A stretch of DNA of 64,000 nt from an archaeon (GTDB lineage: Archaea > Micrarchaeota > Micrarchaeia > Norongarragalinales > UBA97): positions 121,660 through 185,659 of the forward strand of contig JAGVFW010000004.1 of assembly GCA_020057405.1 (NCBI GenBank). Reading direction: 5' to 3'. This document shows, in pieces, positions 53,257 through 61,598 of the stretch (positions are counted from its first letter, which is position 1; each line of letters starts with the position of its first letter). The position numbers and the translations under genes are program-made. The notes under the pieces were generated by a model. It searched no databases and was not told the origin of the DNA. It saw nothing but the letters and a program-made list of their open reading frames with translations.

Positions 53257-53756
53257 CCACCAACAATTTTCTTTTTAGCTTCGGCAAACTTCTTTGCTGA
53301 CTCGCCCTTCAGGTGCTTGCCTTCAAGCCGGTCGGCCGAAGGCATTTTTTCCTGCGAAAACGGAATTTTTAGCCCGGCGTCAAAGGCGCCCTGGAGGACT
53401 GCGTAAAGCAGGCTGCCCTTTGAGGCCGCGTGCCTGCCAAAATCGGCGATTGCTTCCTTGACCCCTTTGGCCGCGCCCTTCTTTGCAAGGAGGGCACCGG
53501 TAAGGTAGGCGGAAGGCGTGTTGCACTTGCCGTCAAAACCGAATTCCTTCAAGTCCTTCGAGGAAACGCCGACTACAGTCTTGTCGCCCGTCGGGGCGTA
53601 GTTGACAAGCTGTGCGACTATGTACTTGTTCGTCTTTCGCACAACTAGCCGCGTCTTTGCCGAACGCAGTAGGGCCAACCGCTTGGTGTAGTCGGTGATG
53701 CCCTCGCGCCTGCGGCGGAGTGCTACGCGGTAAAGTGGACCGTGTGCTTTGCTCAT
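53253..53756 (-). CDS. rpl18: Ribosomal protein uL18
   Basis: 167 residues. YRVALRRRREGITDYTKRLALLRSAKTRLVVRKTNKYIVAQLV is the archaeal 5S-binding L18 start. ATGA overlap with eL19. Confidence 0.96.
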   Translation of the reverse strand: MSKAHGPLYRVALRRRREGITDYTKRLALLRSAKTRLVVRKTNKYIVAQLVNYAPTGDKTVVGVSSKDLKEFGFDGKCNTPSAYLTGALLAKKGAAKGVKEAIADFGRHAASKGSLLYAVLQGAFDAGLKIPFSQEKMPSADRLEGKHLKGESAKKFAEAKKKIVGG

Positions 53757-54199
53757 TTCTTGGCACCCTCAGCTGCATTGCCGGCCTTTGCGTATTCGAC
53801 CAGCTGCTTCTTGTCGCGAACGGAACCGCCCTTCACCATTCGGTAAAGGCGCTTGTAATCACCCAGCGCAAGTGATGACTTAAGCGACTTTAGGAGACGA
53901 CGGAGCGCGCGAACGCGGCGCATCCAGCGCTTCTTGTCGGTTAAGACTGCGCTCGGCGTGCCGTGCCTGCTGCCCTCGCCACGGCCACGGCCTGCCTTTC
54001 GGCGAATGTCACGGATTCGTGCCTTGCCGCGGCCTGTGCCGGTCTCGGGAATAACTACAACAGCGCCGGACTTTAGAAGAGCGCGGATGTCATCTGCAGT
54101 GAGTGCGGACTCGGCTGCCTTGACATCCATGATGCGCACGCGGCTAACGCCGGTCTTTTCCAGGCGGGAGACGACGCGCTTGACTGTTTTCAAAGACAT
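53753..54199 (-). CDS. rpl19e: Ribosomal protein eL19
   Basis: 148 residues. RGKARIRDIRRKAGRGRGEGSRHGT and KKRWMRRVRALRRLLKSLK are typical. Confidence 0.95.
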   Translation of the reverse strand: MSLKTVKRVVSRLEKTGVSRVRIMDVKAAESALTADDIRALLKSGAVVVIPETGTGRGKARIRDIRRKAGRGRGEGSRHGTPSAVLTDKKRWMRRVRALRRLLKSLKSSLALGDYKRLYRMVKGGSVRDKKQLVEYAKAGNAAEGAKK

Positions 54200-54212
54200 T
54201 TTTCATAACACC

Positions 54213-54590
54213 TTAATTGAGAATTTTCAAGCCCTTCTTCTTCGCAACTTCTGACAAAATCTTGCGGCGCCTGCCGCCGAGTGTGCCGGAGAAGCGCACT
54301 GCAACGCCCTTCTGCACTGCCTCAAGTTCTTTTATGGTGGCGACGAGCACTTCGCGGACGCCGCTGGGGTGCAATCCGCGCTCGGCCTTCGGCGTGCCGT
54401 AGCCGATGCGGGGAATAGCGCTGAAACCCTTGCGCATCATACGAAGCTTGTTGTCAATGCCGCGGGGCTTGCGCCAAGCGTCGCCGACACGCGCCTTAAA
54501 GCGGTTCTGTCGGGTGAAGTGCGGAATCTTCTTTCCAGCGGGCTTGGCTGCTGCCTTTGGGGCAGCGGGAGCCGCTTTCTTTTCAACCAT
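54213..54590 (-). CDS. rpl32e: Ribosomal protein eL32
   Basis: 125 residues. HFTRQNRFKARVGDAWRKPRGIDNKLRMMRKG and YGTPKAERGLHPSG identify it. The first ~20 residues are an Ala/Lys/Pro-rich extension. Start overlaps the uL6 stop by one base. Confidence 0.95.
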   Translation of the reverse strand: MVEKKAAPAAPKAAAKPAGKKIPHFTRQNRFKARVGDAWRKPRGIDNKLRMMRKGFSAIPRIGYGTPKAERGLHPSGVREVLVATIKELEAVQKGVAVRFSGTLGGRRRKILSEVAKKKGLKILN

Positions 54591-55096
54591 TAAGCAACAA
54601 CCTCGTAAATGCCATCCTGGAAAATGCGGCGGTCGCGCTTGGTGATGACCGTAGCGCGAATTATGTTCGCCGCAGTCTGGCCGACAGCGTCGCGGTCAGC
54701 GCCGCTTACGGTGATGTCCTGCTTTTGAACCACGACTTTGACACCCGCGATGACGCGCGCCTTTCGGACGCTCTTTTCGCCAAGGAAGTTCTTCACGTGA
54801 ACCTCTTCGCCCTTGACTTCGACTGTGACTGGAAAGTGCGCGTAGACGACGGACAACTTCTTCTCAAAGCCCTTCGTCACGCCGTTAAACATGTTGTTGA
54901 TGTGGGCCTTTACCGAGTTTACGGCAGCGTGAACGCTTTTCTTCTCGCGCACGGCTGCGGTGACCTCGACCTCGCCGTTTGTGAGAGCGACGATGACGGT
55001 CTTTGAGTCAAAGCGCTTCTCGACAATGCCCTTTGGTCCGGACGCCTTCATCGCGCCTGGGGACACGTCAAACGAAACGCCTTCGGGAACTTTCAT
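54590..55096 (-). CDS. rpl6: Ribosomal protein uL6
   Basis: 168 residues. The two repeated L6 domains are seen as VSFDVSPGAMKASGPKGIVEKRF and, in the second, VKNFLGEKSVRKARVIAGVKVV; the end is RIFQDGIYEV. Confidence 0.95.
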   Translation of the reverse strand: MKVPEGVSFDVSPGAMKASGPKGIVEKRFDSKTVIVALTNGEVEVTAAVREKKSVHAAVNSVKAHINNMFNGVTKGFEKKLSVVYAHFPVTVEVKGEEVHVKNFLGEKSVRKARVIAGVKVVVQKQDITVSGADRDAVGQTAANIIRATVITKRDRRIFQDGIYEVVA

Positions 55097-55105
55097 TTTT
55101 TACAC

Positions 55106-55489
55106 CTAGTAAACGAATGACATCATCCTGCCCCCTAAGCCCTTTTCCTTGGCTTCGGAGTGCGTCATGATGCCGGCTGAAGTGGATACGACGAGGAGGC
55201 CGATGTCGCGGGCTGGCAGGTAGCGCTGCTCGAACTTCTCCCAGTCGGTCTTCTTGACTGAAAAGCGGGGCTTGACGACGCCGCAGTCGTTTATCTTGCC
55301 GACGAGCTTGACAGTGAACTCTCCGCTTTTCCCGTCGTCAATGAACTCGAAGTCGCCGACGTAGCCTTGGCGTTGCAGGAGGAGAAGAACCTGCTTTAGC
55401 ACTTTGGAGGCGGGCCTGACGGTGACGGTGTCGCGGCCGCGGAGCTCGGCCATCTTGATTGAATTTAATGCGCTAGCAAGTGTGTCCAT
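55106..55489 (-). CDS. rps8: Ribosomal protein uS8
   Basis: 127 residues from ATG 55489; a longer frame would run through the uS14 gene. MDTLASALNSIKMAELRGRD and the C-terminal GLLVVSTSAGIMTHSEAKEKGLGG, with the STSxG signature, are diagnostic. Confidence 0.96.
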   Translation of the reverse strand: MDTLASALNSIKMAELRGRDTVTVRPASKVLKQVLLLLQRQGYVGDFEFIDDGKSGEFTVKLVGKINDCGVVKPRFSVKKTDWEKFEQRYLPARDIGLLVVSTSAGIMTHSEAKEKGLGGRMMSFVY

Positions 55490-55497
55490 TTTTTTCC

Positions 55498-55653
55498 CTA
55501 GTTGTACTTCTTGAATCCGAGCTCTACCGCGCGTTCGCGGAAGCACTTGCGGCAAATGTAGAGGCTATACTTGCGTATGAGGCCGCGCACGTTTCCACAG
55601 AACTTGCACTTGCGGTTCCCGCGGTGCTTGAACTTGGTTTCAATCTTCTGCAT
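55498..55653 (-). CDS. rps14: Ribosomal protein uS14 (zinc-binding)
   Basis: 51 residues. Zinc Cys pairs CKFCGNVRG and CRKCFRE with [10 protein letters not shown] between them, the archaeal S14 pattern. Short, but firmly placed between uL5 and uS8. Confidence 0.95.
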   Translation of the reverse strand: MQKIETKFKHRGNRKCKFCGNVRGLIRKYSLYICRKCFRERAVELGFKKYN

Positions 55654-55659
55654 TAAAGC

Positions 55660-56172
55660 TCACTCCTGGACTTCTTCTTGGAACTTGACGCCGAACTCTT
55701 TTTCGAGATATGCGCGCGTCTCCGCTTTCTTTGGCCGCTGCTTTGCGGGCAGTGTCTTCTGCCTTATGCGGCGGCGCGCGATGCGCGTACCGGGCTTCTC
55801 GATTGTTACGCAAACGTCAAACCCCAGCATGCCGATTTTCGGGTCGTACTTCACGCCGGGAAAGTCTATGTACTCGGCGACGCCGAACGCCAGGTTGCCG
55901 TGCCTGTCGATTGAACGCAGCGGAATCAAGCTATCGCGGCTTTCAAGCGCCTTTTTCACGATTTCCTCACCGGGCTTGCCTCGGATGGTGACTTTCACGC
56001 CAAGGGGGTCGCCCTTCCTAATCTTGAATGATGGAATGCGCGTTTGCGCCTTCATGATGATTGCCTTTCGGCCAGAGACGCGCTCGATGAGCGTCTTTGC
56101 ATTCGCAAGCTTCTCGCCGCCTTCCCCAACGCCGATGTTGAGGGTGACTTTCGCAATGTGGATGCCTTTCAT
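55660..56172 (-). CDS. rpl5: Ribosomal protein uL5
   Basis: 170 residues. TLNIGVGEGGEKLANAKTLIERVSGRK, RKGDPLGVKVTIRG and YDPKIGMLGFDVCVTIEKPG identify it. Binds 5S rRNA. Confidence 0.96.
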   Translation of the reverse strand: MKGIHIAKVTLNIGVGEGGEKLANAKTLIERVSGRKAIIMKAQTRIPSFKIRKGDPLGVKVTIRGKPGEEIVKKALESRDSLIPLRSIDRHGNLAFGVAEYIDFPGVKYDPKIGMLGFDVCVTIEKPGTRIARRRIRQKTLPAKQRPKKAETRAYLEKEFGVKFQEEVQE

Positions 56173-56177
56173 TTAAA

Positions 56178-56891
56178 TCACAACTTGAACGAATCGTCGA
56201 TTACGAAGAGGTATGACTTGCGCGTGATAATCTCTTCTGACCCGCCGGCTTTTAGCTTGACTTCAGTTGATGCGCTGCCGGGGCGTTCGAGGAGCTCCTG
56301 GAGAACTGCGATTTGGCCCGCGTGGCGTCCCGCGTGGACGTAACAGCGCGCGCCCTTCTCGAGTTTTAGAAAGCCCGCCATCTTCTGGGCCGGCATTTCG
56401 AACTTGACTGTGTCGCCCAGGGAGAACTGGTCCTCCTCGCGCTCAATCACGTGAGTGCGGCCGTCATGGAAAGCGAGCTGAACTTTGCCGCCCTTGATAA
56501 TCTTCTTGCCAACGACTTTACAGAGCTTGACTTTCGCTTCGGCCTCCGAGATTACAACCGGCTCGAGCTTGCCTTTGATGATTGAAATGCGGTAGTATGC
56601 TTTCATCTTGGGGATTGAGACTATATCCATCAGGCCGATGGGGAATCCCTCGTGCTTTCGGGCAATCCCGTCAACCATGACTCCACCGGCTGAGAGAACC
56701 TTCTTTGCCTCGCGCCTCTGGCGGACAATCTTGAGGTAATCGCGAAGGAGCAGGAGGATTGACATTGACCCTGCAGCAGCGTGCCTGCCTGCGTCGGGCT
56801 TGTTTAAGTAACGGTGGGCTTTTCGGCCAATCTTAAGGGCTACGCTGGCTGCCATTCTCTTCAAGTGTCGACTGCCGCCGTGCGATGCCAT
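56178..56891 (-). CDS. rps4e: Ribosomal protein eS4
   Basis: 237 residues. N-terminal GSRHLKRMAA, an S4-like part (DYLKIVRQRREAKKVLSAGGVMVDG) and a C-terminal KOW-like part ending RKSYLFVID. Archaea and eukaryotes only. Confidence 0.95.
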   Translation of the reverse strand: MASHGGSRHLKRMAASVALKIGRKAHRYLNKPDAGRHAAAGSMSILLLLRDYLKIVRQRREAKKVLSAGGVMVDGIARKHEGFPIGLMDIVSIPKMKAYYRISIIKGKLEPVVISEAEAKVKLCKVVGKKIIKGGKVQLAFHDGRTHVIEREEDQFSLGDTVKFEMPAQKMAGFLKLEKGARCYVHAGRHAGQIAVLQELLERPGSASTEVKLKAGGSEEIITRKSYLFVIDDSFKL

Positions 56892-56894
56892 TTT

Positions 56895-57233
56895 TTACAC
56901 CTTCTTTGAAGCGCGTTCAATGATTACGAGGTTGCTTGGCTGCATGGGAACGAGCTTCTCGCGGCCCGACTGCATGCGCGTGACAACGCCCTCGACCTTA
57001 ACTTTCAGGGTAGAATAGTCAACGTCAGTCACAAGGCCGCTTGCGCCCTTAAACGATCCCATCATCACTCGGACCTTGTCGCCCTTGTGGACCAGAACAT
57101 TGCGCTTCTTGAGCGACTTTCGAAGGTCTTTAGCAAGGTGGACGGACATGAGCGGCCGCCTTGCGTGAAGGGGCGCCTGGTTAACCGACTTGCGCTGCTT
57201 GCGCGGCTGCTTTGAAACGTTTGACTTCTTCAT
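56895..57233 (-). CDS. rpl24: Ribosomal protein uL24
   Basis: 112 residues. The KOW motif is KGDKVRVMMGSFKGASGLVTDVDYSTLKVKVEGV; N-terminal RKSVNQAPLHARRPLMSVHL is the archaeal/eukaryotic form. Confidence 0.95.
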   Translation of the reverse strand: MKKSNVSKQPRKQRKSVNQAPLHARRPLMSVHLAKDLRKSLKKRNVLVHKGDKVRVMMGSFKGASGLVTDVDYSTLKVKVEGVVTRMQSGREKLVPMQPSNLVIIERASKKV

Positions 57234-57235
57234 TT

Positions 57236-57634
57236 TTAGACCACACTGGATGCGATTGCGACTACTTTGGGAAAGCGCTCGGCGATTTCGCGGGCGGCTG
57301 CGCCCTTGATTTCGGTTGCCTTGGGCAATCCGTTCTCGTCAATGATTGTGCAGGCGTTGTCCTCGAAGCGCACGCGCTCTTTTCCGCGGCGGAACTCCTT
57401 TCGCTGGCGGATGATTAGGGCGCGCTCTTTCTTCTTGACCATCTCGGGCTTGCCTTTCTTCACTGCGACAATGACGACGTCGCCGATGCCGGCTGAAGGT
57501 TGCCTGCGCAAGCGAGGGCGGGTGGCAAGCACGCCGATGACTTCGACGATTTTCGCACCGCTGTTGTCATCGCAGATTAGCTGCGTGCCGGTCATGATGC
57601 CTTTGGAAATCTTTGCTGCAACTGCGAGGGCCAT
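57236..57634 (-). CDS. rpl14: Ribosomal protein uL14
   Basis: 132 residues. GTQLICDDNSGAKIVEVIGV and GIGDVVIVAVKKGKPEMVKK are diagnostic. Its start abuts the uS17 stop. Confidence 0.97.
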   Translation of the reverse strand: MALAVAAKISKGIMTGTQLICDDNSGAKIVEVIGVLATRPRLRRQPSAGIGDVVIVAVKKGKPEMVKKKERALIIRQRKEFRRGKERVRFEDNACTIIDENGLPKATEIKGAAAREIAERFPKVVAIASSVV

Positions 57635-57934
57635 TTATTCAAGCACCTTTGTGACGACGAATGCCTTGGTCTTCGAGAGCTTCCTGCACTCGTCGATGCG
57701 CACCTTGCTGCCTACGAGGACTTTTCCAAGCAGGCACTCGGGAACGTGGGCATGGATCTTGCTGCGGCGCTTTTCAAAGCGCTCGTACTTCGCAACGCGC
57801 CGAAGCATCGGAATCTCGACGACAATCGTTTTTTTGGACTTTGCGTTCTTGACAACGCCTTCCTTTACCGCACCGCGAGTCTTTAGCCCGCCGTGCATTG
57901 GGCAACGGTAGTCATTACAGTCTTTTTCAGTCAT
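57635..57934 (-). CDS. rps17: Ribosomal protein uS17
   Basis: 99 residues. The basic core KSKKTIVVEIPMLRRVAKYERFEKRRSKIHAHVPE is the S17 fold; the N-terminus DCNDYRCPMHGGLKTRG is the archaeal extension with Cys and His. Confidence 0.95.
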   Translation of the reverse strand: MTEKDCNDYRCPMHGGLKTRGAVKEGVVKNAKSKKTIVVEIPMLRRVAKYERFEKRRSKIHAHVPECLLGKVLVGSKVRIDECRKLSKTKAFVVTKVLE

Positions 57935-57941
57935 TTTTGCA

Positions 57942-58250
57942 TCAAATCCTATTGTACAACTTCTTTGTCCTGTCCTGAGGCCGGTGCAACAGCAACTTGC
58001 CGTCGACAGTCACTCCAGCATCGGGGAAAGCGAAGGTGCAAGAAGTCTTTGAGACCCGCTTGGTGCCTTTCCCGGTGTGCAACACGAACGTGTTGAGTGA
58101 CTCGTCCTCAATGCTCCCTTCCAAGCCCATCAGGGACGGCTCCGCAGAAAACGCGATTTTCACGCGCTTGCCGATGAGTTCCCCGAGCAGGAATTCCTTC
58201 TCTGCCGGCTTGAAACGGGGTTTTCGTGCTTTTGATGACACGAAGACCAC
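57942..58250 (-). CDS. rnp1: RNase P protein component 1 (Rpp29/Pop4)
   Basis: 102 residues from GTG at 58250, one base after the aIF1 stop. LLGELIGKRVKIAFSAEPSLMGLEGSIEDES and the Sm-like strands that follow match archaeal Rpp29. It binds the RNase P RNA, encoded at 11186-11456. Its location between aIF1 and uS17 is usual in archaea. Confidence 0.9.
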   Translation of the reverse strand: MVFVSSKARKPRFKPAEKEFLLGELIGKRVKIAFSAEPSLMGLEGSIEDESLNTFVLHTGKGTKRVSKTSCTFAFPDAGVTVDGKLLLHRPQDRTKKLYNRI

Positions 58251-58251
58251 T

Positions 58252-58557
58252 TCAAACAACCAAAATCGCTTCAGGCGGGTAACCAAGCTGCACCAGGTAC
58301 TGGCGCACTTTTTCCTTGTGGTCGCCTTGAAGCACTACCCGACCGTCTTTATAGGAACCCCCGCACGCCAACTTGTGCTTGAGTTCCTTGGCGGTCCGCT
58401 CGAGGTCTTCCCCCGAGAGTCCCTCGACGACGGTGACGGGCTTCTTGAACTTCTTTTCCTCGCGATAAACCCTTAATTTTTGCGTGGTTTCCTTCGCGAT
58501 TGTCGTACAAGCGCAAATGTCTTTTGGAAGTCCGCAAACGCTGCAAATCTGTGGCAA
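58252..58557 (-). CDS. Translation initiation factor aIF1 (SUI1)
   Basis: 101 residues. N-terminal zinc-like CSVCGLPKDICACTT, then KKFKKPVTVVEGLSGEDLERTAKELKHKLACGGSYKDGRVVLQGDH, the SUI1 core. It checks start codons on the small subunit. Confidence 0.94.
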   Translation of the reverse strand: MPQICSVCGLPKDICACTTIAKETTQKLRVYREEKKFKKPVTVVEGLSGEDLERTAKELKHKLACGGSYKDGRVVLQGDHKEKVRQYLVQLGYPPEAILVV

Positions 58558-58578
58558 GTTTAATTCCTAACCTCTACT

Positions 58579-58785
58579 CTATACTTTTAGCCCGCGTTGG
58601 CTTAAAAGCGTTTTTATGCGCGCCTTTAGCTTTCGCGACTCGGCAAGCTTGCCAGGGTTGCCCGGCCGGCCGCTCGTGTGCTTTTGCGCCGTCTCGCGCT
58701 GGATTTCAAGCTCAAGCTCGGCGAGCTTCTTTTGCATGTCCTCGTTGCCTAGTTCCTTGAGCTGTTTTTTCTTTATGATAGCCAT
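58579..58785 (-). CDS. rpl29: Ribosomal protein uL29
   Basis: 68 residues from ATG 58785. LKELGNEDMQKKLAELELEIQRE...GRPGNPGKLAESRKLKARI follows the L29 helix pair. Confidence 0.93.
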   Translation of the reverse strand: MAIIKKKQLKELGNEDMQKKLAELELEIQRETAQKHTSGRPGNPGKLAESRKLKARIKTLLSQRGLKV

Positions 58786-58798
58786 GTCAATCACTCGT

Positions 58799-59476
58799 TT
58801 AGGCCGCTGATGGCTTCTCTTCAACTGCGGGCGCTTCTGGCGCCACTGGTTCGGCTGGTGCCTGGACCACTGCGGGCTTGGCCTCTGGAGGAAGCTGGAT
58901 CTTGTCGGGAAGCTTGGTGCCGGGCGGGAGGATTTTCACGCGGATGCCGATTGCACCTGCCTTGGGATAGGTGGTAAACGCCGCTTTTCGGACAAGCTTC
59001 ATCAGCTCGCCGCTCTTCTTTAGGAAGCCCGAGCGGACGGTAATCGTCTTTGCCTTGCCGCCCTTGCCGACGATCTTGCCGGAGACGCGGATTTCTGCGC
59101 CGAGTGCGCCTGCAGCCATTATCTCACGAAGCGCGATGCGCATCGACTGCTTGACGTTGCCGCGAAGCTCGATTGACTTTGCGATGCGGTGTGCGATGAG
59201 TTTTGAGTCAAGAGCGGGAACTGCGACTTCGATGACTTCGATTTGCGGGTTATCAATGCCGAATTGCTTGAGGTCTGCAGCAAGCTCGTCAATTGCGGTG
59301 CCGCGCTTGCCAACGACGATGCCCGGCTTTTGGACTTCGAGGGTGATTCGGGTGGCAATTGGAGTGCGCTGGATGGTCACGCTGCTTACGCCGGCGCGCT
59401 CGAGCTTGTTCTCAAGGAACGCCTTTACCTCGAAATCGTTAATCGCCTTTTGCAAGAACTTCTTTTCAGTTGCCAT
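58799..59476 (-). CDS. rps3: Ribosomal protein uS3
   Basis: 225 residues. KH domain VEKPGIVVGKRGTAIDELAADLK-type (PGIVVGKRG), then LGAEIRVSGKIVGKGGKAKTITVRSGF and the C-terminal GAIGIRVKILPPGTKLPD. Ends in a Pro/Ala/Glu tail. Confidence 0.96.
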   Translation of the reverse strand: MATEKKFLQKAINDFEVKAFLENKLERAGVSSVTIQRTPIATRITLEVQKPGIVVGKRGTAIDELAADLKQFGIDNPQIEVIEVAVPALDSKLIAHRIAKSIELRGNVKQSMRIALREIMAAGALGAEIRVSGKIVGKGGKAKTITVRSGFLKKSGELMKLVRKAAFTTYPKAGAIGIRVKILPPGTKLPDKIQLPPEAKPAVVQAPAEPVAPEAPAVEEKPSAA

Positions 59477-59492
59477 CAAATTCCCTCGTTAC

Positions 59493-60206
59493 TTAGCTTT
59501 TTACTTCAGTCTTGTCGGTTGCTTTTGTTTCAGTTGCCTTTGCTTCAGTGGGCTTGGCTTCGGTTGACTTGGCCTCGGCTTTCTTTTCCGCGGCTTTTTG
59601 CTCGGTTTTTGCTTCGACCGTCTTGGTCTCGGCCTTTGCCTTCTCGGCTGCAGCCTTCTTCTCGGCAACTTTTCGCTTCTTCTCTGCGGCCAACACTTTC
59701 TTCGTCTTCTTTGGCGAGGCCTTTAGCCCTTTGGGACCAAGCGCAAGCTCGACGCGGGCAGTAGAGTAGTTTGCAATCATTGAGTTCTTGCCGTAACCGA
59801 GAACCGCGCTTGTGGCAAAGTAGCGCTTGTAGCGGGGAAAGACGTTCTGCTTGTAAGCCTGGGCGTGAACGACCGTGAGTGTCTTTTCGTCAAGGCCCAG
59901 TGACTGCGCGTTGGCAAAGGCGTTTCTCAGCAACCCGAGCACGTACCTGCTTTCGTTTTGCGGGAACCGGCCGCGCTTGCCGCCCAGTTGGCTCTTGTGC
60001 GAAGTGCCTTTTGCGTGGGCGCTGTAGGGCAGCGGCTTCTTCAACGAGAGGGCGTCCTCAAGCACCGAAATTGCCTGGGCGTAGGGCTTGCCTTTCACTG
60101 CACCGCAGACTTGCGTGAGGTCCTTGTAGGAGCAGTTCGCATCGTAGCCCTGCGCGCGGGCGGCCTTGCCGGCGCCAAACTCGAGTGAATAGTCGTAGAA
60201 AGCCAT
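59493..60206 (-). CDS. rpl22: Ribosomal protein uL22 with a long C-terminal tail
   Basis: 237 residues. The core ends near residue 155 (KAYAQAISVLEDALSLKKPLPY, GGKRGRFPQ and VVHAQAYKQNVFPRYKRYFATSAV). The last ~75 residues are low-complexity Lys/Ala/Glu/Thr repeats (TEAK, TEAKA, TETKA), unusual in length for L22. Confidence 0.94.
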   Translation of the reverse strand: MAFYDYSLEFGAGKAARAQGYDANCSYKDLTQVCGAVKGKPYAQAISVLEDALSLKKPLPYSAHAKGTSHKSQLGGKRGRFPQNESRYVLGLLRNAFANAQSLGLDEKTLTVVHAQAYKQNVFPRYKRYFATSAVLGYGKNSMIANYSTARVELALGPKGLKASPKKTKKVLAAEKKRKVAEKKAAAEKAKAETKTVEAKTEQKAAEKKAEAKSTEAKPTEAKATETKATDKTEVKS

Positions 60207-60209
60207 TTT

Positions 60210-60596
60210 TTACTTCAGCTCCACGGTCTTGCTTCCGCGGGTGGCGCCAATGCCTGGGCCCGAGTGCTTGACAAGTTTAGTGGTAATCGCGTATTCGCCG
60301 AGCTTGTGGCCCAGCATTTCGGGAGTGCACATGACGGTGACGTACGACTTGCCGTCGTAGACTAGGACCTGCGATTCAAGCATTTCGGGAATGATGACCA
60401 TCTCCCTGAAGTGCGTCTTGTGGACCTTGCCCTTCTTCTTGTCGTCGCGGAACTTCTCAAGGAACTTTCGCACCTGCAGGCCCATGCGGCTTAGCGTGCG
60501 GCGTGCCTTTGAGGGGATGATTTTGAGAAAGTCTGCCAATGGCATGGCTTTCATCTGGTCATTCGTCAATCCATGGTAGTTGAATTTGCGTGCCAC
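60210..60596 (-). CDS. rps19: Ribosomal protein uS19
   Basis: 128 residues. KVHKTHFREMVIIPEMLESQVLVYDGKSYVTVMCTPEMLGHKLGEYAITTKLVKHSGPGIGATRGSK spans the S19 fold. Confidence 0.96.
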   Translation of the reverse strand: MARKFNYHGLTNDQMKAMPLADFLKIIPSKARRTLSRMGLQVRKFLEKFRDDKKKGKVHKTHFREMVIIPEMLESQVLVYDGKSYVTVMCTPEMLGHKLGEYAITTKLVKHSGPGIGATRGSKTVELK

Positions 60597-61331
60597 TTAC
60601 TCTCCTCCTATGTTGCGCTTCGCCTTGCGCCGGCCGGTCGAACTTGCGGCAATGTGGCCGGCTTTTCTACCAGGGGGCGCGTGTCGGCTGACTGCCGTGG
60701 GCCGACCGCCAGTGCGGCCGCCGTACGGGTGGTCATAAGCATTCATTGCGGTACCGCGGACCTTCGGGTACACGCGACCGCGAGCTTTAGCGGCAAAGAA
60801 TGCATTGCCAGCCTTCTTGAATGGCTTTTCAAGACGACCCCCGCCGCTTGCGATGCCGATTGTGGCCATGCACTTGGGCGAGAGGGCAAGGGTGCGCTTT
60901 GAGGGCAGTTGAACGCTGACGATGCCAGTCTCCTCATCATGCGAGACGATGAATGCGCTCGTGCCGCCTGCGCGGGCGACGTGGCCGCCGTCTTGCGGGT
61001 GAATTTCGATGTTGAAAATGGGAGTGCCGTCAGGAATGTTGCCAAGGGGCATGATGCTGCCGATGATGGGCGAGCCTGAAGAGCCTAACGATACCCAGTC
61101 GCCGATTGCGAGGCCCTCGGCTGCGATGCAGAGGATGCGCTTGCCTTCAAGCGACTGAAGTTCTGCTAAAGGCGACGAGCGCCCGACGTCGTCGTGGAGA
61201 GCAATGACCTGCGCCTTTGAGTCTGAAGTGTAGACGCAGGGCTCGTACTGGAGCTTGGCGAAGAACCGGTGTGACGGTACTTCGAAAACTCCGCCCTTGC
61301 CGCGCCTTTGGTGAGTCAGCATTTTACCCAT
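60597..61331 (-). CDS. rpl2: Ribosomal protein uL2
   Basis: 244 residues. MGKMLTHQRRGKGGVFEVPSHRF is the archaeal start; the C-terminal RGTAMNAYDHPYGGRTGGRP, with the essential His, is diagnostic. Confidence 0.97.
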   Translation of the reverse strand: MGKMLTHQRRGKGGVFEVPSHRFFAKLQYEPCVYTSDSKAQVIALHDDVGRSSPLAELQSLEGKRILCIAAEGLAIGDWVSLGSSGSPIIGSIMPLGNIPDGTPIFNIEIHPQDGGHVARAGGTSAFIVSHDEETGIVSVQLPSKRTLALSPKCMATIGIASGGGRLEKPFKKAGNAFFAAKARGRVYPKVRGTAMNAYDHPYGGRTGGRPTAVSRHAPPGRKAGHIAASSTGRRKAKRNIGGE

Positions 61332-61341
61332 AGTGCATCAC

Positions 61342-61593
61342 TTAGAGAATCTTGAGCTTGGCTGCAACGTCTGCTGCAGCGCCCTTCTTTAAGAATTTTA
61401 CGCGCGCCTTCTTTCGGCCATCAGCGGTAATCGTGGTCGTGACGTTAGCAACCTTCTCGGAATACTGTGCCTCGACTTCCTTCTTCACATCTGGCTTGGT
61501 CGCATCCCTGGAAACGACAATAGTAAGCGTGTTCTCGCGCTCGATTGCCGAAAGGGCTTTTTCAGTTGCAACGGGGTAGAGGATGACTGCCAT
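61342..61593 (-). CDS. rpl23: Ribosomal protein uL23
   Basis: 83 residues from ATG 61593, six bases after the uL4 stop. ILYPVATEKALSAIERENTLTIVVSRDATKPDVKKEVEAQYSEKV is the L23 fold at the tunnel exit. Confidence 0.95.
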   Translation of the reverse strand: MAVILYPVATEKALSAIERENTLTIVVSRDATKPDVKKEVEAQYSEKVANVTTTITADGRKKARVKFLKKGAAADVAAKLKIL

Positions 61594-61598
61594 GTTAA

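Noticed and set aside
55490..55555. Extended uS8 starting at 55555
   Set aside because: The extra codons overlap the uS14 gene in another frame; family length fits ATG 55489.
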